Source of the DNA: Ensifer sp. WSM1721
Lineage (GTDB): Bacteria > Pseudomonadota > Alphaproteobacteria > Rhizobiales > Rhizobiaceae
Assembly (NCBI RefSeq): GCF_000513895.2
Contig: NZ_CP165783.1
Location: 744,001-808,000 of the forward strand
Length of the DNA stretch: 64,000 bases
Reading direction: 5' to 3'
The position numbers and the translations under genes are program-made. The notes beneath the pieces were generated by a model, which made no database searches, had not been told where the DNA came from, and worked only from the letters and a program-made list of their open reading frames with translations. Position 1 is the first letter of the stretch. Each line of letters opens with the position of its first letter. Positions 8,856 through 17,734 of the stretch are shown here, piece by piece.

Positions 8856-9853
8856 CGTCCCCCTCCTTTCTGGCCGACGAACGGCAGCAGACGCTCGATC
8901 CGGGTGTTGGAGAGCGTGATGGCGATCAGGATGATGGCGCCGACGATCATCTTGAAGGCGAAGGGCGAGACGCCCATCAAGTTGAGGCCGTTCTGGGTGA
9001 TCGAGATCAAGAGCACGCCGAGAATGCAGCCGAGCACTGAACCTTTGCCGCCACCAAGGCGGGCTCCGCCCAAAACGACCGCGGCAAGCACGTCGAGTTC
9101 GCGTCCGTAAAGCGCGTTCGGCACCACCTCCTGCGCATAGTGCGCTTGGATGAGACCACCGATGCCGGCCATCAGGCCGAGCCAGCCGAAGGCGATGAAC
9201 TGCATGGCGCCGATATTGATGCCGAAGCGGCGCGCCCCTTCCGGATTGTCGCCGAAGGCATAGAGCTGCCGTCCGATCGTGGTGCGGGTGATCAGCGCCC
9301 AGGTCGCCACGACGCAAATCACCATGACGAGAACCGGCAGCGTGATTTCGATCCAGGTTCCGTTCGGCATTTCATGCTCGAAAAGAATGACCCGGTCGGT
9401 CAGCCAGTCGGGCAGGTTGTAGATCGACACGCCTCTGGTGAAGAACATCAGTAGCCCGAAGTAAATGTTGAACGTGGAGATCGTCGCAACGATCGAGATG
9501 ATCCGGAAGCGGTGGATCAGGAAGGCATTGACGCAGCCAAGCAGGATGCCGAGCGAGCCGGCGATCAGGAGTCCGGAAACCCAACCGCCGCCGCCGATCC
9601 AGCCGAGCGCGATCGCCGTACAGTATTGGACGACGGAAGCGGCGACCGCAAAGGAGATGTCGATGCCGCCGGCGATCAGCACCACCAGTAGCCCGACCGC
9701 GAAGATGATGTTGACGGCGCTGATGTTCAGGAGGTCGAAGGCATTGCCGAGCGAGAAGAAGTTCGCCGTGGCGAAGGAAAGCACGGTGCTGATGGCGACG
9801 ATCACCGCCAGCAAGGAGAACTCGGTCGCGTGAGTGCGGATCAAGCTACGCAT
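8852..9853 (-). CDS. Sugar ABC transporter permease (RbsC-like), first
   Basis: A 333-residue permease of the BPD_transp_2 family. It has many hydrophobic helices, the periplasmic-side motif AGGIDISFAVAAS that is diagnostic of ribose-type permeases, and the coupling loop GDNPEGARRFGI. The ATG at 9853 overlaps the ATPase stop by 8 bp, and the 3' end overlaps the second permease by 4 bp. It forms the membrane channel together with that protein. Confidence 0.88.
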   Translation of the reverse strand: MRSLIRTHATEFSLLAVIVAISTVLSFATANFFSLGNAFDLLNISAVNIIFAVGLLVVLIAGGIDISFAVAASVVQYCTAIALGWIGGGGWVSGLLIAGSLGILLGCVNAFLIHRFRIISIVATISTFNIYFGLLMFFTRGVSIYNLPDWLTDRVILFEHEMPNGTWIEITLPVLVMVICVVATWALITRTTIGRQLYAFGDNPEGARRFGINIGAMQFIAFGWLGLMAGIGGLIQAHYAQEVVPNALYGRELDVLAAVVLGGARLGGGKGSVLGCILGVLLISITQNGLNLMGVSPFAFKMIVGAIILIAITLSNTRIERLLPFVGQKGGGR

Positions 9854-11360
9854 AGACGGCCGCCTCGATGTCTTCCAGACGCGTCTGGCGCGGATCATAG
9901 CTGCCGACGATGCGGCCCTGCGCCATATGCAGGACCCTGTCGGCGTTGAAATAGACCTCAGGCACCTCGTCCGAGATGAGGATGATCGCCAGGCCGCTCT
10001 CGGCGAGCTTGGCAACAATGTCGAAGATGCCGGCACGGGCGCCGACGTCGACGCCGACGGTGGGGCAATCGAGAATCAGGATCTTCGGATCGGTAGCAAG
10101 CCACTTCGCAATTGCGACGCGCTGCTGGTTGCCGCCGGAAAGCGTCGATATCGCATCCGCCTGGCGGCCGATCCTGACGCCGAGATCGGCGATCCAGCGT
10201 GAAACGAGGCCGCGCTTACGATCGTCGGAAAGCAGACCGCCGGAGAGAATCTTGCGAAGCGAGGCGATCACGAGGTTGTCGGCAATCGACTGCGGCTGGA
10301 TGAGCCCGAGCGACAGACGGTCTTCTGAGAGATAGGCGACACCCGCCTTGATTGCGTCGCGGTTCGAGCCGAAGCGGACCTCCCGGCCCTCGATGCGGAT
10401 CGAGCCCGCGGCGGGTTTCAGCATCCCGAACAGGGCGAGCGCCAGCTCGGTCCGCCCTGCCCCCAAAAGACCGGTGATTCCGACCGTTTCGCCGCGGCGG
10501 ACGGTGAGCGAAATGTTCTCGAACTGGCCCGGTCGCGTCAGTCCCCTTACATCGAGCACGACCGGCTGATCGTCCCGCGGGCGTGCGCGGACGTGCTGAT
10601 CGAAGGTCTTGCCGGTCATCAGTTCGGTAATGCGCGACTGCGTCATGCCGGCGGCGGCATAAACGCCGACCAGCGCGCCATCCCGCAGCACCGTGATGCG
10701 GTTTGAAATCTCCAGAACTTCGGCAAGTCGGTGGCTGACGAAGACGACGGCGACGCCGGAGACGGAAAGAGTGCGGACAATGTCAAGGAGATGATCGGTC
10801 TCCGACTGCGTCAGCGATGCCGTCGGCTCGTCCATGAAGACGAGCTTCGCCTCGCCGATCAGGGCCCGGGCGATCGCCACGATTTGGCGCTGGGCGATCG
10901 CGTATTCCTTGAGCGGCAGCTCGACGTCGAGCGTGACGCCGAGACGGGCGAGCGCGTCGATGGCGATCCGCCGGATGCGTCCGTAGTCGACGAGACGCGG
11001 CCGGCGGCCGACGACCTCGTGGAAGGCAATGTTCTCGGCCACGCTCATTTCCGGGAACAGCGCCAGATCCTGCCAGATGACCTGGATGCCGCGATCCTGC
11101 GCGGTGACTGGCGACATGTGCGAATAGGTCTCGCCGTCATATTCGATGACTGCGCCATCCGCCGGGCGATAGACGCCGGTGATCACTTTGATTAGCGTGC
11201 TCTTGCCGCAACCGTTCTCGCCGGCGAGACAATGCACTTCACCGGGGAGCACCTCGAAGCTCACATTCTTCAGCGCCTTGATGCCGCCAAACGTCATATT
11301 GATGTTGCGAAGGGACAGAAGCGGCTTTTCGCCTACCGTCGCGCTCGTTGCCTGATGCAT
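9846..11360 (-). CDS. Sugar ABC transporter ATP-binding protein (RbsA/MglA type, two domains)
   Basis: This 504-residue protein contains two fused nucleotide-binding domains, as is normal for ribose/galactose-type importers. The first has Walker A GENGCGKSTL and Walker B LVFMDEPTAS. The second has a degenerate Walker A-like GLLGAGRTEL, signature LSGGNQQRVAIAKWL and LILDCPTVGVDVGA, where Cys replaces the usual Glu after the Walker B Asp. A degenerate second site is usual in this family. It drives uptake through the two downstream permeases. The start at 11360 lies 125 bp after the binding-protein gene. Confidence 0.9.
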   Translation of the reverse strand: MHQATSATVGEKPLLSLRNINMTFGGIKALKNVSFEVLPGEVHCLAGENGCGKSTLIKVITGVYRPADGAVIEYDGETYSHMSPVTAQDRGIQVIWQDLALFPEMSVAENIAFHEVVGRRPRLVDYGRIRRIAIDALARLGVTLDVELPLKEYAIAQRQIVAIARALIGEAKLVFMDEPTASLTQSETDHLLDIVRTLSVSGVAVVFVSHRLAEVLEISNRITVLRDGALVGVYAAAGMTQSRITELMTGKTFDQHVRARPRDDQPVVLDVRGLTRPGQFENISLTVRRGETVGITGLLGAGRTELALALFGMLKPAAGSIRIEGREVRFGSNRDAIKAGVAYLSEDRLSLGLIQPQSIADNLVIASLRKILSGGLLSDDRKRGLVSRWIADLGVRIGRQADAISTLSGGNQQRVAIAKWLATDPKILILDCPTVGVDVGARAGIFDIVAKLAESGLAIILISDEVPEVYFNADRVLHMAQGRIVGSYDPRQTRLEDIEAAVYA

Positions 11361-11485
11361 GGACCCTGCGCCTGTCGTACTTCGTTTCGCGAGACTTGCC
11401 AGGCCGGCCGGAGCCGGCCCAGCAGCCGGGAGAACCCGTTGGGATGGGATGCCCGGCGCGGCCTCCCACCTGCAATCATTGCGGT

Positions 11486-12478
11486 CTAGAGACCCATCGC
11501 AGCGAGATCGGCGACCGTGTCCTTGTTGATCGGCACGAGCTGGTCCACAATGATGTTGCGGTTTTCGAAGTCTGGATGGACGACGCCAAGACCTTCGATT
11601 TCATCACCGTCCTTGATCTCCTCGCCCTTGAGGAGCTTATCGGCCATCGTTACAAAGACTTCGCCGGCCTGCTTCGGATTCCACATGAAGCCTCCGGAGA
11701 TGGCGTCGGACTTCACGAGCTTCTGGCCTTGTCCGGGCGAGAAGGGCCCGAGAACGAAGATCTGACCCACCTTACGGCGTTCTTCGATAGCGCGGCCGGC
11801 GCCGATCGGACCCTGGCTGCCGAAGGCGAGGAAGCCCTTGAGGTTCGGGTGAGCGGAGATGAGGTCGAGGGCCGTCGAGCGGCTCTTGTCGACGTCCTCG
11901 GCAACGCCGTAGCGTTCTCCGACCAGGGTCATCTCGGGATGGTTCTTCTTGAGATAGGCAATTGCCGCGTCTGCCCAGGCGTTGTGCAGCGGAACGGTCA
12001 GCGAACCGACGAACACCGCATATTCACCCTTGCCGCCCATCTTGTCCGCCAGGAGCTTGGCATGCGCCTCGCCGAAACCCTGAGACGAAGCGAGCTCGAA
12101 GTCCCAGTCCGCGCCCTTCTGACTGGGCGATTCATGCGTGATGACAATGATGCCCTTCTCTTTGGCCTTCGTCAGCACCGGCTCCAGCACCTTGGCATCG
12201 TTGGGCACTACGCCGATGACCTTCACGCCCTGGGCGATCAGATCCTCGATCGCGCGAACCTGCAGTGCCGGGTCAGCGCTCGTCGGTCCGACCATGAAAG
12301 CGTCGAGGCCGAGCTTCTCGCCGCGTTCCTTGATCCCGGCTTCCATTGCGTTGAACCACGGGATGCCGCCGATCTTGACGACGACACCAACCTTGGGCGT
12401 TTCCTGCGCCGCGACGGAAAAGGCACCGGCGAGCGAAAGCGATGCCGCTAGAGCGGCGGCAAGAATTCTCTTGATCAT
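11486..12478 (-). CDS. Periplasmic sugar-binding protein (RbsB/RhaS-like)
   Basis: A 330-residue secreted protein with a typical signal peptide (positively charged MIKR, hydrophobic core, cleavage after AFSVAAQ). The two-lobed periplasmic-binding fold opens with VGVVVKIGGIPWF. It is the first gene of the sugar operon and has a strong GGAGGAGA ribosome binding site. Residues that bind AI-2 in LsrB (Asp-Gln in the second lobe) are not matched here, so AI-2 uptake is unlikely. A rhamnose, fucose or ketohexose-like ligand is more plausible given the downstream enzymes. Confidence 0.87.
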   Translation of the reverse strand: MIKRILAAALAASLSLAGAFSVAAQETPKVGVVVKIGGIPWFNAMEAGIKERGEKLGLDAFMVGPTSADPALQVRAIEDLIAQGVKVIGVVPNDAKVLEPVLTKAKEKGIIVITHESPSQKGADWDFELASSQGFGEAHAKLLADKMGGKGEYAVFVGSLTVPLHNAWADAAIAYLKKNHPEMTLVGERYGVAEDVDKSRSTALDLISAHPNLKGFLAFGSQGPIGAGRAIEERRKVGQIFVLGPFSPGQGQKLVKSDAISGGFMWNPKQAGEVFVTMADKLLKGEEIKDGDEIEGLGVVHPDFENRNIIVDQLVPINKDTVADLAAMGL

Positions 12479-12607
12479 GTCTCTCCTCCACAGGTTCCCG
12501 CAGGGGGAACTCTCCCGGGCGCACAGGCGCCGGCCTCCAGTTTTCATCCTCCATGACGAGAAGGGAATTTCCCGCCGCTTACCGCCGCCTCCTCAGACGA
12601 CCCATCG

Positions 12608-12651
12608 CATTTGCGCAATCGATATTTCCATTTGCACAATCGATGGTGCAA
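12608..12651. promoter_or_regulatory. Repeated LacI-type operator in divergent promoter region
   Basis: Two 16-nt direct copies with one mismatch lie 21 bp apart: CATTTGCGCAATCGAT (12608-12623) and CATTTGCACAATCGAT (12629-12644). The second is part of a 20-bp dyad, TTGCAC-N8-GTGCAA (12632-12651). The centre AATCGAT and the outer TTGCnC are characteristic of LacI/GalR operators. The site lies between the divergent binding-protein and regulator genes and probably controls both. Confidence 0.6.
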
Positions 12652-12718
12652 CGACTATCCTGCAGACTTAATCTTTCGTCAAGCGGAAATCGGCTCTAAG
12701 ACATTTGGGGAGGGCCAC

Positions 12719-13780
12719 ATGCCGAACAGCAGCAAGAAAAAGGCGACGATCTACGACCTGTCGGTGCTCTCGGGAAGTTCGCCCTCAACTGTGAGCGCGG
12801 TGCTGAACGGCACCTGGCGCAAACGGCGCATCAAGGAAAGCACCGCCGAACTCATCCGCAATCTCGCCGAGACCCACCAGTATACGACGAACCGCCAGGC
12901 ACGTGGATTGCGCAGTTCGCGCTCCGGCCTCGTCGGGCTGCTCTTGCCGGTCCACGACAATCGCTATTTCTCTTCCCTCGCCCAGACTTTCGAGGCGCAT
13001 GTGCGCAGCAAGGGCCAGTGCCCGATCGTCGTCAGCGCCAGCCGCGATCCTGACGAGGAGCGCAAGACGGCGGAAACGCTGATCTCCTATTCCATCGACG
13101 AACTGTTCATCTGCGGCGCAACCGATCCGGACGGCGTCCACGAGGTCTGCGATGCTGCGGGGCTGAAGCACATCAACATCGACCTGCCCGGCACGAAGGT
13201 CCCCTCCGTCATCAGTGACAATTTTGAGGGCGGTCGGTTACTGACCGAAGCCATCATACGCCACTTTCCGGCCGACCGCCCGCTCCAGCCGAACGATCTC
13301 TATCTGTTCGGCGGCCGTAACGACCATGCGAGCCATGAACGGATCCGCGGCTTCCGCGCGGTGAAAAAGGATCTGCTCGGCGGTGATCCGGACGAATGCA
13401 TCCAACCGACCGGCTATGCGGCGAATAATGCAAGGAGAGCCTTCGAAGCCTTTTTCGCCCGACACGGCAAGTTGCCCCGCGGTCTTTTCGTGAATTCCTC
13501 GATCAATTTCGAGGGCTTACTGCGCTTCATGGCCGGGCACCCGCACGACAATTTCGCCGATCTCGTCGTCGGCTGCTACGACTACGATCCTTTCGCCTCG
13601 TTCCTCCCCTTCCCCGTCATCATGATCCGGCAAAACGTCGAGGGAATGATCGCCAAGGCCTTCGAAGTGATCGAGGAAATGCGGCCCCCCCCGCAAATTC
13701 ATTTGGTCCAGCCGGAGCTCGTGCCTCCAAGGACCGCGCTCACAGGCCCGCTCGACGCGCTGAAAGACATCGACCTCTGA
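12719..13780 (+). CDS. LacI-family transcriptional regulator
   Basis: A 353-residue repressor with an N-terminal LacI helix-turn-helix (TIYDLSVLSGSSPSTVSAVLN) and a periplasmic-binding-protein-like effector domain beginning at GLVGLLLPVHD. The ATG at 12719 follows a GGGGAGGG ribosome binding site; longer upstream readings would run through the operator. It is transcribed divergently from the sugar operon, whose catabolite is its likely inducer. The C-terminal part lacks anything unusual. Confidence 0.88.
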   Translation: MPNSSKKKATIYDLSVLSGSSPSTVSAVLNGTWRKRRIKESTAELIRNLAETHQYTTNRQARGLRSSRSGLVGLLLPVHDNRYFSSLAQTFEAHVRSKGQCPIVVSASRDPDEERKTAETLISYSIDELFICGATDPDGVHEVCDAAGLKHINIDLPGTKVPSVISDNFEGGRLLTEAIIRHFPADRPLQPNDLYLFGGRNDHASHERIRGFRAVKKDLLGGDPDECIQPTGYAANNARRAFEAFFARHGKLPRGLFVNSSINFEGLLRFMAGHPHDNFADLVVGCYDYDPFASFLPFPVIMIRQNVEGMIAKAFEVIEEMRPPPQIHLVQPELVPPRTALTGPLDALKDIDL

Positions 13781-13802
13781 GGTCGAGAGTTTTCAAGTCG
13801 TC

Positions 13803-13907
13803 CTACAGCGCCGCGTCTTATCAGACGCGCAAAGGTCGCTGTAGCACTTTGAATTGCTGCATGTCTTTGTCCTTAAATCGAGGTCGCTTTAAGGAGACAT
13901 GCAGTAG
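13803..13907. repeat. RIME1-type intergenic mosaic element, copy 1
   Basis: About 105 bp built of two large palindromes. The first is CTACAGCG...CGCTGTAG (13803-13843), with an inner GCGTCT/AGACGC stem. The second begins GCTGCATGT, contains TCCTTAAA...TTTAAGGA, and ends ACATGCAGT. A near-identical copy lies at 55399-55505. The size and two-palindrome plan match the Rhizobium-specific intergenic mosaic element RIME1. It lies between convergent transcription units. Confidence 0.8.
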
Positions 13908-14034
13908 CCGCTCCCCTTCACAGGCTGGTGGAGAGGCCCAGGGGCCCCTCCTCGGCCGCGACCGTACGCGGAAAGAAGGCGCCGCGGACGGATGCGGGCA
14001 AACGCCGGCAAAAACGGTCGATACCCCCACCACC

Positions 14035-15636
14035 TCAAACGTTGAACGCAGCGCCGATCAGCGTCTTCGTGTAGGCCTCCTTCGGCGCTTGGAAGATCGC
14101 GTCCGTCTCCCCTTCCTCGACAATGCGGCCGTTCTTCATCACGATCACGTAGTCCGACATCGCCTTCACTACGGAGAGGTCGTGGCTGATGAAGATGTAG
14201 GAGAGGCCGTGCTTCATCTGCAGATCGCGCAGCAGCTCGATCACCTGGCCTTGCACCGAACGGTCGAGCGCCGAGGTGGGTTCGTCGAGGATCACCACCT
14301 TCGGCTTCAGGATCATCGCGCGGGCGATCGCGATGCGCTGGCGCTGCCCACCCGAGAATTCGTGCGGATAGCGGTTGCGCGAAGCGGGATCGAGGCCGAC
14401 CTCCTTCAGAGCCGCGATCGCACGCCGATCGCGCTCGGCGCGGCTCAACTCCGGCTCGTGCACGTAGAGGCCTTCGCTGATGATCTCGCCGACGGTCCGG
14501 CGCGGCGAGAGCGAGCCGTAAGGGTCCTGGAAGACGAGCTGGAGTTCGCGGCGCAGGGGCCGCATCGCACTGCGGTCGAAGCCGGATATATCCGTTGTGC
14601 CGAAACGGTAGTAGCCGCTGCTCGGCAGCAGCCGCAGCAGGGCCCGCCCGAGCGTCGATTTGCCCGAACCGGACTCGCCGACGATGCCGATCGTCTGACC
14701 CTGCTTCAGGCGCAGATTGACGCCGTCGACCGCGCGGAAGACGGTCGACGCTCCGCGGAACAGTCCGCCGGGGATCGTATAGTCGACGGCAACGTCGCGG
14801 CCTTCGAGGATGATCGGCGCGCGATCGGCGGGCGGCGCCTTGTGCCCGCTTGGCTCGGCGGCAAGCAGCATCTTCGTATAGTCCGCCTTCGGCCGCTCGA
14901 AGATCTCGGCCGTCGTCCCCTGCTCCACGACCTCGCCCCGGCGCATCACCGCGACGCGATCGGCGAAGTGCTTGACGATGCCGAGGTCGTGCGTGATGAG
15001 CACGATCGCCATGCCGAAGCGCTTCTGCAGCGATTTCAAGAGATCGAGGATCTGCGCCTGGATCGTTACGTCGAGCGCCGTGGTCGGCTCGTCGGCAATG
15101 AGGATGTCCGGCTCGTTGGCGAGCGCCATGGCTATCATGACGCGCTGGCGCTGGCCGCCGGAAAGCTCGTGCGGATAGCTGTCGATCCGCCGGCCGGGTT
15201 CCGGAATGCCGACGAGTTCCAGGAGCTCGAGCACGCGCTTCCTCGCCTCCTTGAACGTGCCGCCGCGGTGATGGACGATCGGCTCCGCGATCTGCCGGCC
15301 GATCGTGTAAAGCGGATCGAGCGACGTCATCGGCTCCTGAAAGATCATGGTGATCTTCGAGCCGCGCACGCTGTTCAGTCTCTTCGGCGAAAGCCCGATG
15401 AGCTCCTTGCCGCGATAGCGGGCCGAACCGGTGACCGTGCCGTTCTTCGCGAGCAGCCCCATGATGCCCATCATGGTCTGGCTCTTGCCGGAACCAGATT
15501 CGCCGACCACCGCCAGCGTTTCGCCGGAACGGACATCGAGATCGATGCTCTTGACCGCCTCGACCGTGCCGTCCGGCGTCGAAAAATCCACCTTGAGGCC
15601 GCGCACGGCGAGAATGGAGTCCTTCATCTCTGTCAT
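14035..15636 (-). CDS. Peptide ABC transporter ATP-binding protein, fused OppD-OppF type (YejF-like)
   Basis: A 533-residue protein carrying two complete ATPase domains: Walker [11 protein letters not shown] and [10 protein letters not shown], signatures [12 protein letters not shown] and [12 protein letters not shown], and Walker [13 protein letters not shown] and [11 protein letters not shown]. Each half ends with the oligopeptide-type C-terminal extension. It is the last gene of a binding-protein/permease/permease/ATPase operon and starts one base after the OppC-type permease. The one-piece ATPase is characteristic of the Yej subgroup of peptide importers. No peptidase lies in the operon. 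Confidence 0.9.
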   Translation of the reverse strand: MTEMKDSILAVRGLKVDFSTPDGTVEAVKSIDLDVRSGETLAVVGESGSGKSQTMMGIMGLLAKNGTVTGSARYRGKELIGLSPKRLNSVRGSKITMIFQEPMTSLDPLYTIGRQIAEPIVHHRGGTFKEARKRVLELLELVGIPEPGRRIDSYPHELSGGQRQRVMIAMALANEPDILIADEPTTALDVTIQAQILDLLKSLQKRFGMAIVLITHDLGIVKHFADRVAVMRRGEVVEQGTTAEIFERPKADYTKMLLAAEPSGHKAPPADRAPIILEGRDVAVDYTIPGGLFRGASTVFRAVDGVNLRLKQGQTIGIVGESGSGKSTLGRALLRLLPSSGYYRFGTTDISGFDRSAMRPLRRELQLVFQDPYGSLSPRRTVGEIISEGLYVHEPELSRAERDRRAIAALKEVGLDPASRNRYPHEFSGGQRQRIAIARAMILKPKVVILDEPTSALDRSVQGQVIELLRDLQMKHGLSYIFISHDLSVVKAMSDYVIVMKNGRIVEEGETDAIFQAPKEAYTKTLIGAAFNV

Positions 15637-15637
15637 G

Positions 15638-16768
15638 TCAGCGGTCCTTCGGGTCGAGCGCATCGCGCAGGCCGTCGCCGACGAAATTCAGCGAGAACAG
15701 CGTGACGACGAAGAAGATGGCCGGGAAAATCAAGAGCCACGGCGCCGACTGGATGTTGTTTGCACCTTCCGAGATCAGCGCCCCCCAACTTGTGAGCGGC
15801 GCCTGCACGCCGAGGCCGAGGAAGGACAGGAAGCTTTCGAGCAGGATGACCTTCGGCACGACGACGGTGACGAAGACGATCACCGGACCGATCGTGTTCG
15901 GAATGATATGCCGGCGGATGATCTGCCAGTCGGTGAGACCGAGCGCTTGCGCGGCGCCGACGAACTCGCGCCGCTTAAGAGCCAGCGTCTGGCCACGGAC
16001 GATACGCGCCATGTCCAGCCATTCGACCGCGCCGATCACCAGGAAGATCAGGATGAAGCTGCGGCCGAAGAAGACGACGAGCACCACGACGAGGAAGACG
16101 AAGGGCAACGAATAGAGGATCTCGACGAGACGCATCATGACGTTGTCGACGCGCCCGCCGATATAGCCGGATGTCGCTCCGTAGACGACGCCGATGCCGA
16201 GAGAGACGAGGCTTGCGAGCAGACCGACGGCAATCGAGATCTGCCCGCCGAGCATGACGCGGACGAGCAGGTCGCGGCCGTTGGAATCCGTGCCGAAGGG
16301 GAAATATTCGCGGTCCACTTGCCCTTCGACCTTCAGTGTGCGGCCGTCGTCCTCGGTCGCGAGCACCTTGGTGTTCTCGAACTCGTTTGCCCGGTCGAAA
16401 TAGCGCGTGGCACGCGGGTCGATCGGCTGGTCCGACGTCACGGTGGCGGTGAAGGTTTCGCCCTCGACATTGAATTCCGTCAACGTCACGCGCGCGCGGG
16501 TCGCGACACCCTCCATCACATCCTGCAGCGTCGACGTGTCCGGCCGGGGCTCGAGGCTCGGGCTGATCGAGACATAGGAGGGGAAGACCTGATCGTAGGT
16601 GTGCGGCGAGAACCACGGACCCACGAACGAGAAGAGCGCGATCAGCGCCAGCATGACGCAGCCGGCCATGGCGGCACGGTTGCGGCGGAAGCGGATCGCT
16701 GCGAGCTGGAAGAGGCTGCGGCCCTTGGTTTCCGGCGAGGCGGCCGGTGCCTGGACGATATCAGTCAT
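15638..16768 (-). CDS. Peptide ABC transporter permease (OppC/YejE-like)
   Basis: A 376-residue permease with an N-terminal cytoplasmic tail, a first helix (MLALIALFSFVGPWF), and then a long periplasmic insert of roughly 130 residues before FGTDSNGRDLLVRVMLGG, the conserved entry to the channel domain. The insert is longer than in ordinary OppC and resembles YejE-type proteins. The EAA loop reads EFVGAAQALGLTDWQIIRRHIIPN. It overlaps the preceding permease gene by 8 bp. Confidence 0.88.
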   Translation of the reverse strand: MTDIVQAPAASPETKGRSLFQLAAIRFRRNRAAMAGCVMLALIALFSFVGPWFSPHTYDQVFPSYVSISPSLEPRPDTSTLQDVMEGVATRARVTLTEFNVEGETFTATVTSDQPIDPRATRYFDRANEFENTKVLATEDDGRTLKVEGQVDREYFPFGTDSNGRDLLVRVMLGGQISIAVGLLASLVSLGIGVVYGATSGYIGGRVDNVMMRLVEILYSLPFVFLVVVLVVFFGRSFILIFLVIGAVEWLDMARIVRGQTLALKRREFVGAAQALGLTDWQIIRRHIIPNTIGPVIVFVTVVVPKVILLESFLSFLGLGVQAPLTSWGALISEGANNIQSAPWLLIFPAIFFVVTLFSLNFVGDGLRDALDPKDR

Positions 16769-17684
16769 GGCGGACCCTCGGATCGAGCAGGCCGTAGAGA
16801 ATATCGACCAAAAGATTGAAGACGATGACGAAGATGGCGATGAGGATCACGGTGCCCATCACCAGCGTGTAGTCACGGTTGATCGCGCCGAGAACGAAAT
16901 AGCGTCCGACGCCGGGAATGGTAAAGATCGTCTCCACCACGGCCGAACCGGTCAAAAGTGCTGCCGCGCAAGGCGCAAGATAAGAGACGACGGGCAGCAG
17001 CGCGCCGCGCATCGCATGCGTCACCACGACGACGCGGGACGGCAGGCCATAGGCCTTCGCGGTGCGGATATGGTCGGTGTTGAGCGCCTCGATCATAGAG
17101 CCGCGCGTAAGCCTGGCGAAGACGGCGAGCTGCGGAAGAGCGAGGGCGATCATCGGCAGAATCAGGAAGCGGAACGATCCGTCGCCCCAGCCGCCGGCGG
17201 GCAGCCAGGAAAGCATGATCGCGAAGATGAGCGTCAACACGGGGCCGACGACGAAGTTCGGTACGGTGACGCCAACCGTCGAGATCGACATGACCGCGAA
17301 ATCGAGGAAACTGTTCTGCCTGAGCGCGGCGATCGTGCCGGCAATGACGCCGCCGATGACGGCCAATATCAAGGCGTAGAAGCCGAGCTCCATCGAATAG
17401 GGCAGCCCCTTGCCGATCAACTGCGCGACATTGTTGTCATGGTAGATGTAACTCGGGCCGAAGTCGCCGGTCACCGCATTGCTGAGATAGGTGACGTATT
17501 GGCGCCAGAGCGGCTGATCGAGGTGGTAGGTCCTCATCAGGTTCTCCATCGTGGCGGGAGGGAGAGGACGCTCGAGATTGAAGGGGCCACCTGGGGCAAA
17601 GCGCATCAGGAAGAAGGAAATGGTGACGACGATAAACAGCGTCGGCACCGCACTCGCCAATCGGCGAAGGATGAAGGAGATCAT
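16761..17684 (-). CDS. Peptide ABC transporter permease (OppB-like)
   Basis: A 307-residue inner-membrane permease with the hallmark N-terminus ILRRLASAVPTLF and six predicted helices. It carries the EAA-type coupling loop near DHIRTAKAYGLPSRVVVVTHAMR and a GVGRYFVLGAINRDY segment before the last helices. It starts 50 bp after the binding-protein gene and ends overlapping the second permease, so the two are coupled. It belongs to the peptide/nickel importer family. Confidence 0.9.
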   Translation of the reverse strand: MISFILRRLASAVPTLFIVVTISFFLMRFAPGGPFNLERPLPPATMENLMRTYHLDQPLWRQYVTYLSNAVTGDFGPSYIYHDNNVAQLIGKGLPYSMELGFYALILAVIGGVIAGTIAALRQNSFLDFAVMSISTVGVTVPNFVVGPVLTLIFAIMLSWLPAGGWGDGSFRFLILPMIALALPQLAVFARLTRGSMIEALNTDHIRTAKAYGLPSRVVVVTHAMRGALLPVVSYLAPCAAALLTGSAVVETIFTIPGVGRYFVLGAINRDYTLVMGTVILIAIFVIVFNLLVDILYGLLDPRVRHD

Positions 17685-17734
17685 GGACGTGCTCCGGAGG
17701 CGACGCGCGGGAGCCCGCGCGTCGTCTCAGTTCG

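Noticed and set aside
11486..12478. AI-2 (Lsr) uptake as the role of the sugar ABC operon
   Set aside because: The FGGY kinase and aldolase suggested it, but the binding protein lacks the Asp-Gln ligand residues of LsrB and no LsrG or LsrR gene is present.
13849..15705. 618-codon plus-strand open frame opposite the peptide ABC ATPase
   Set aside because: It is antisense to a protein with all ABC motifs; long opposite frames are common in GC-rich DNA and this one has no family motifs or ribosome binding site.
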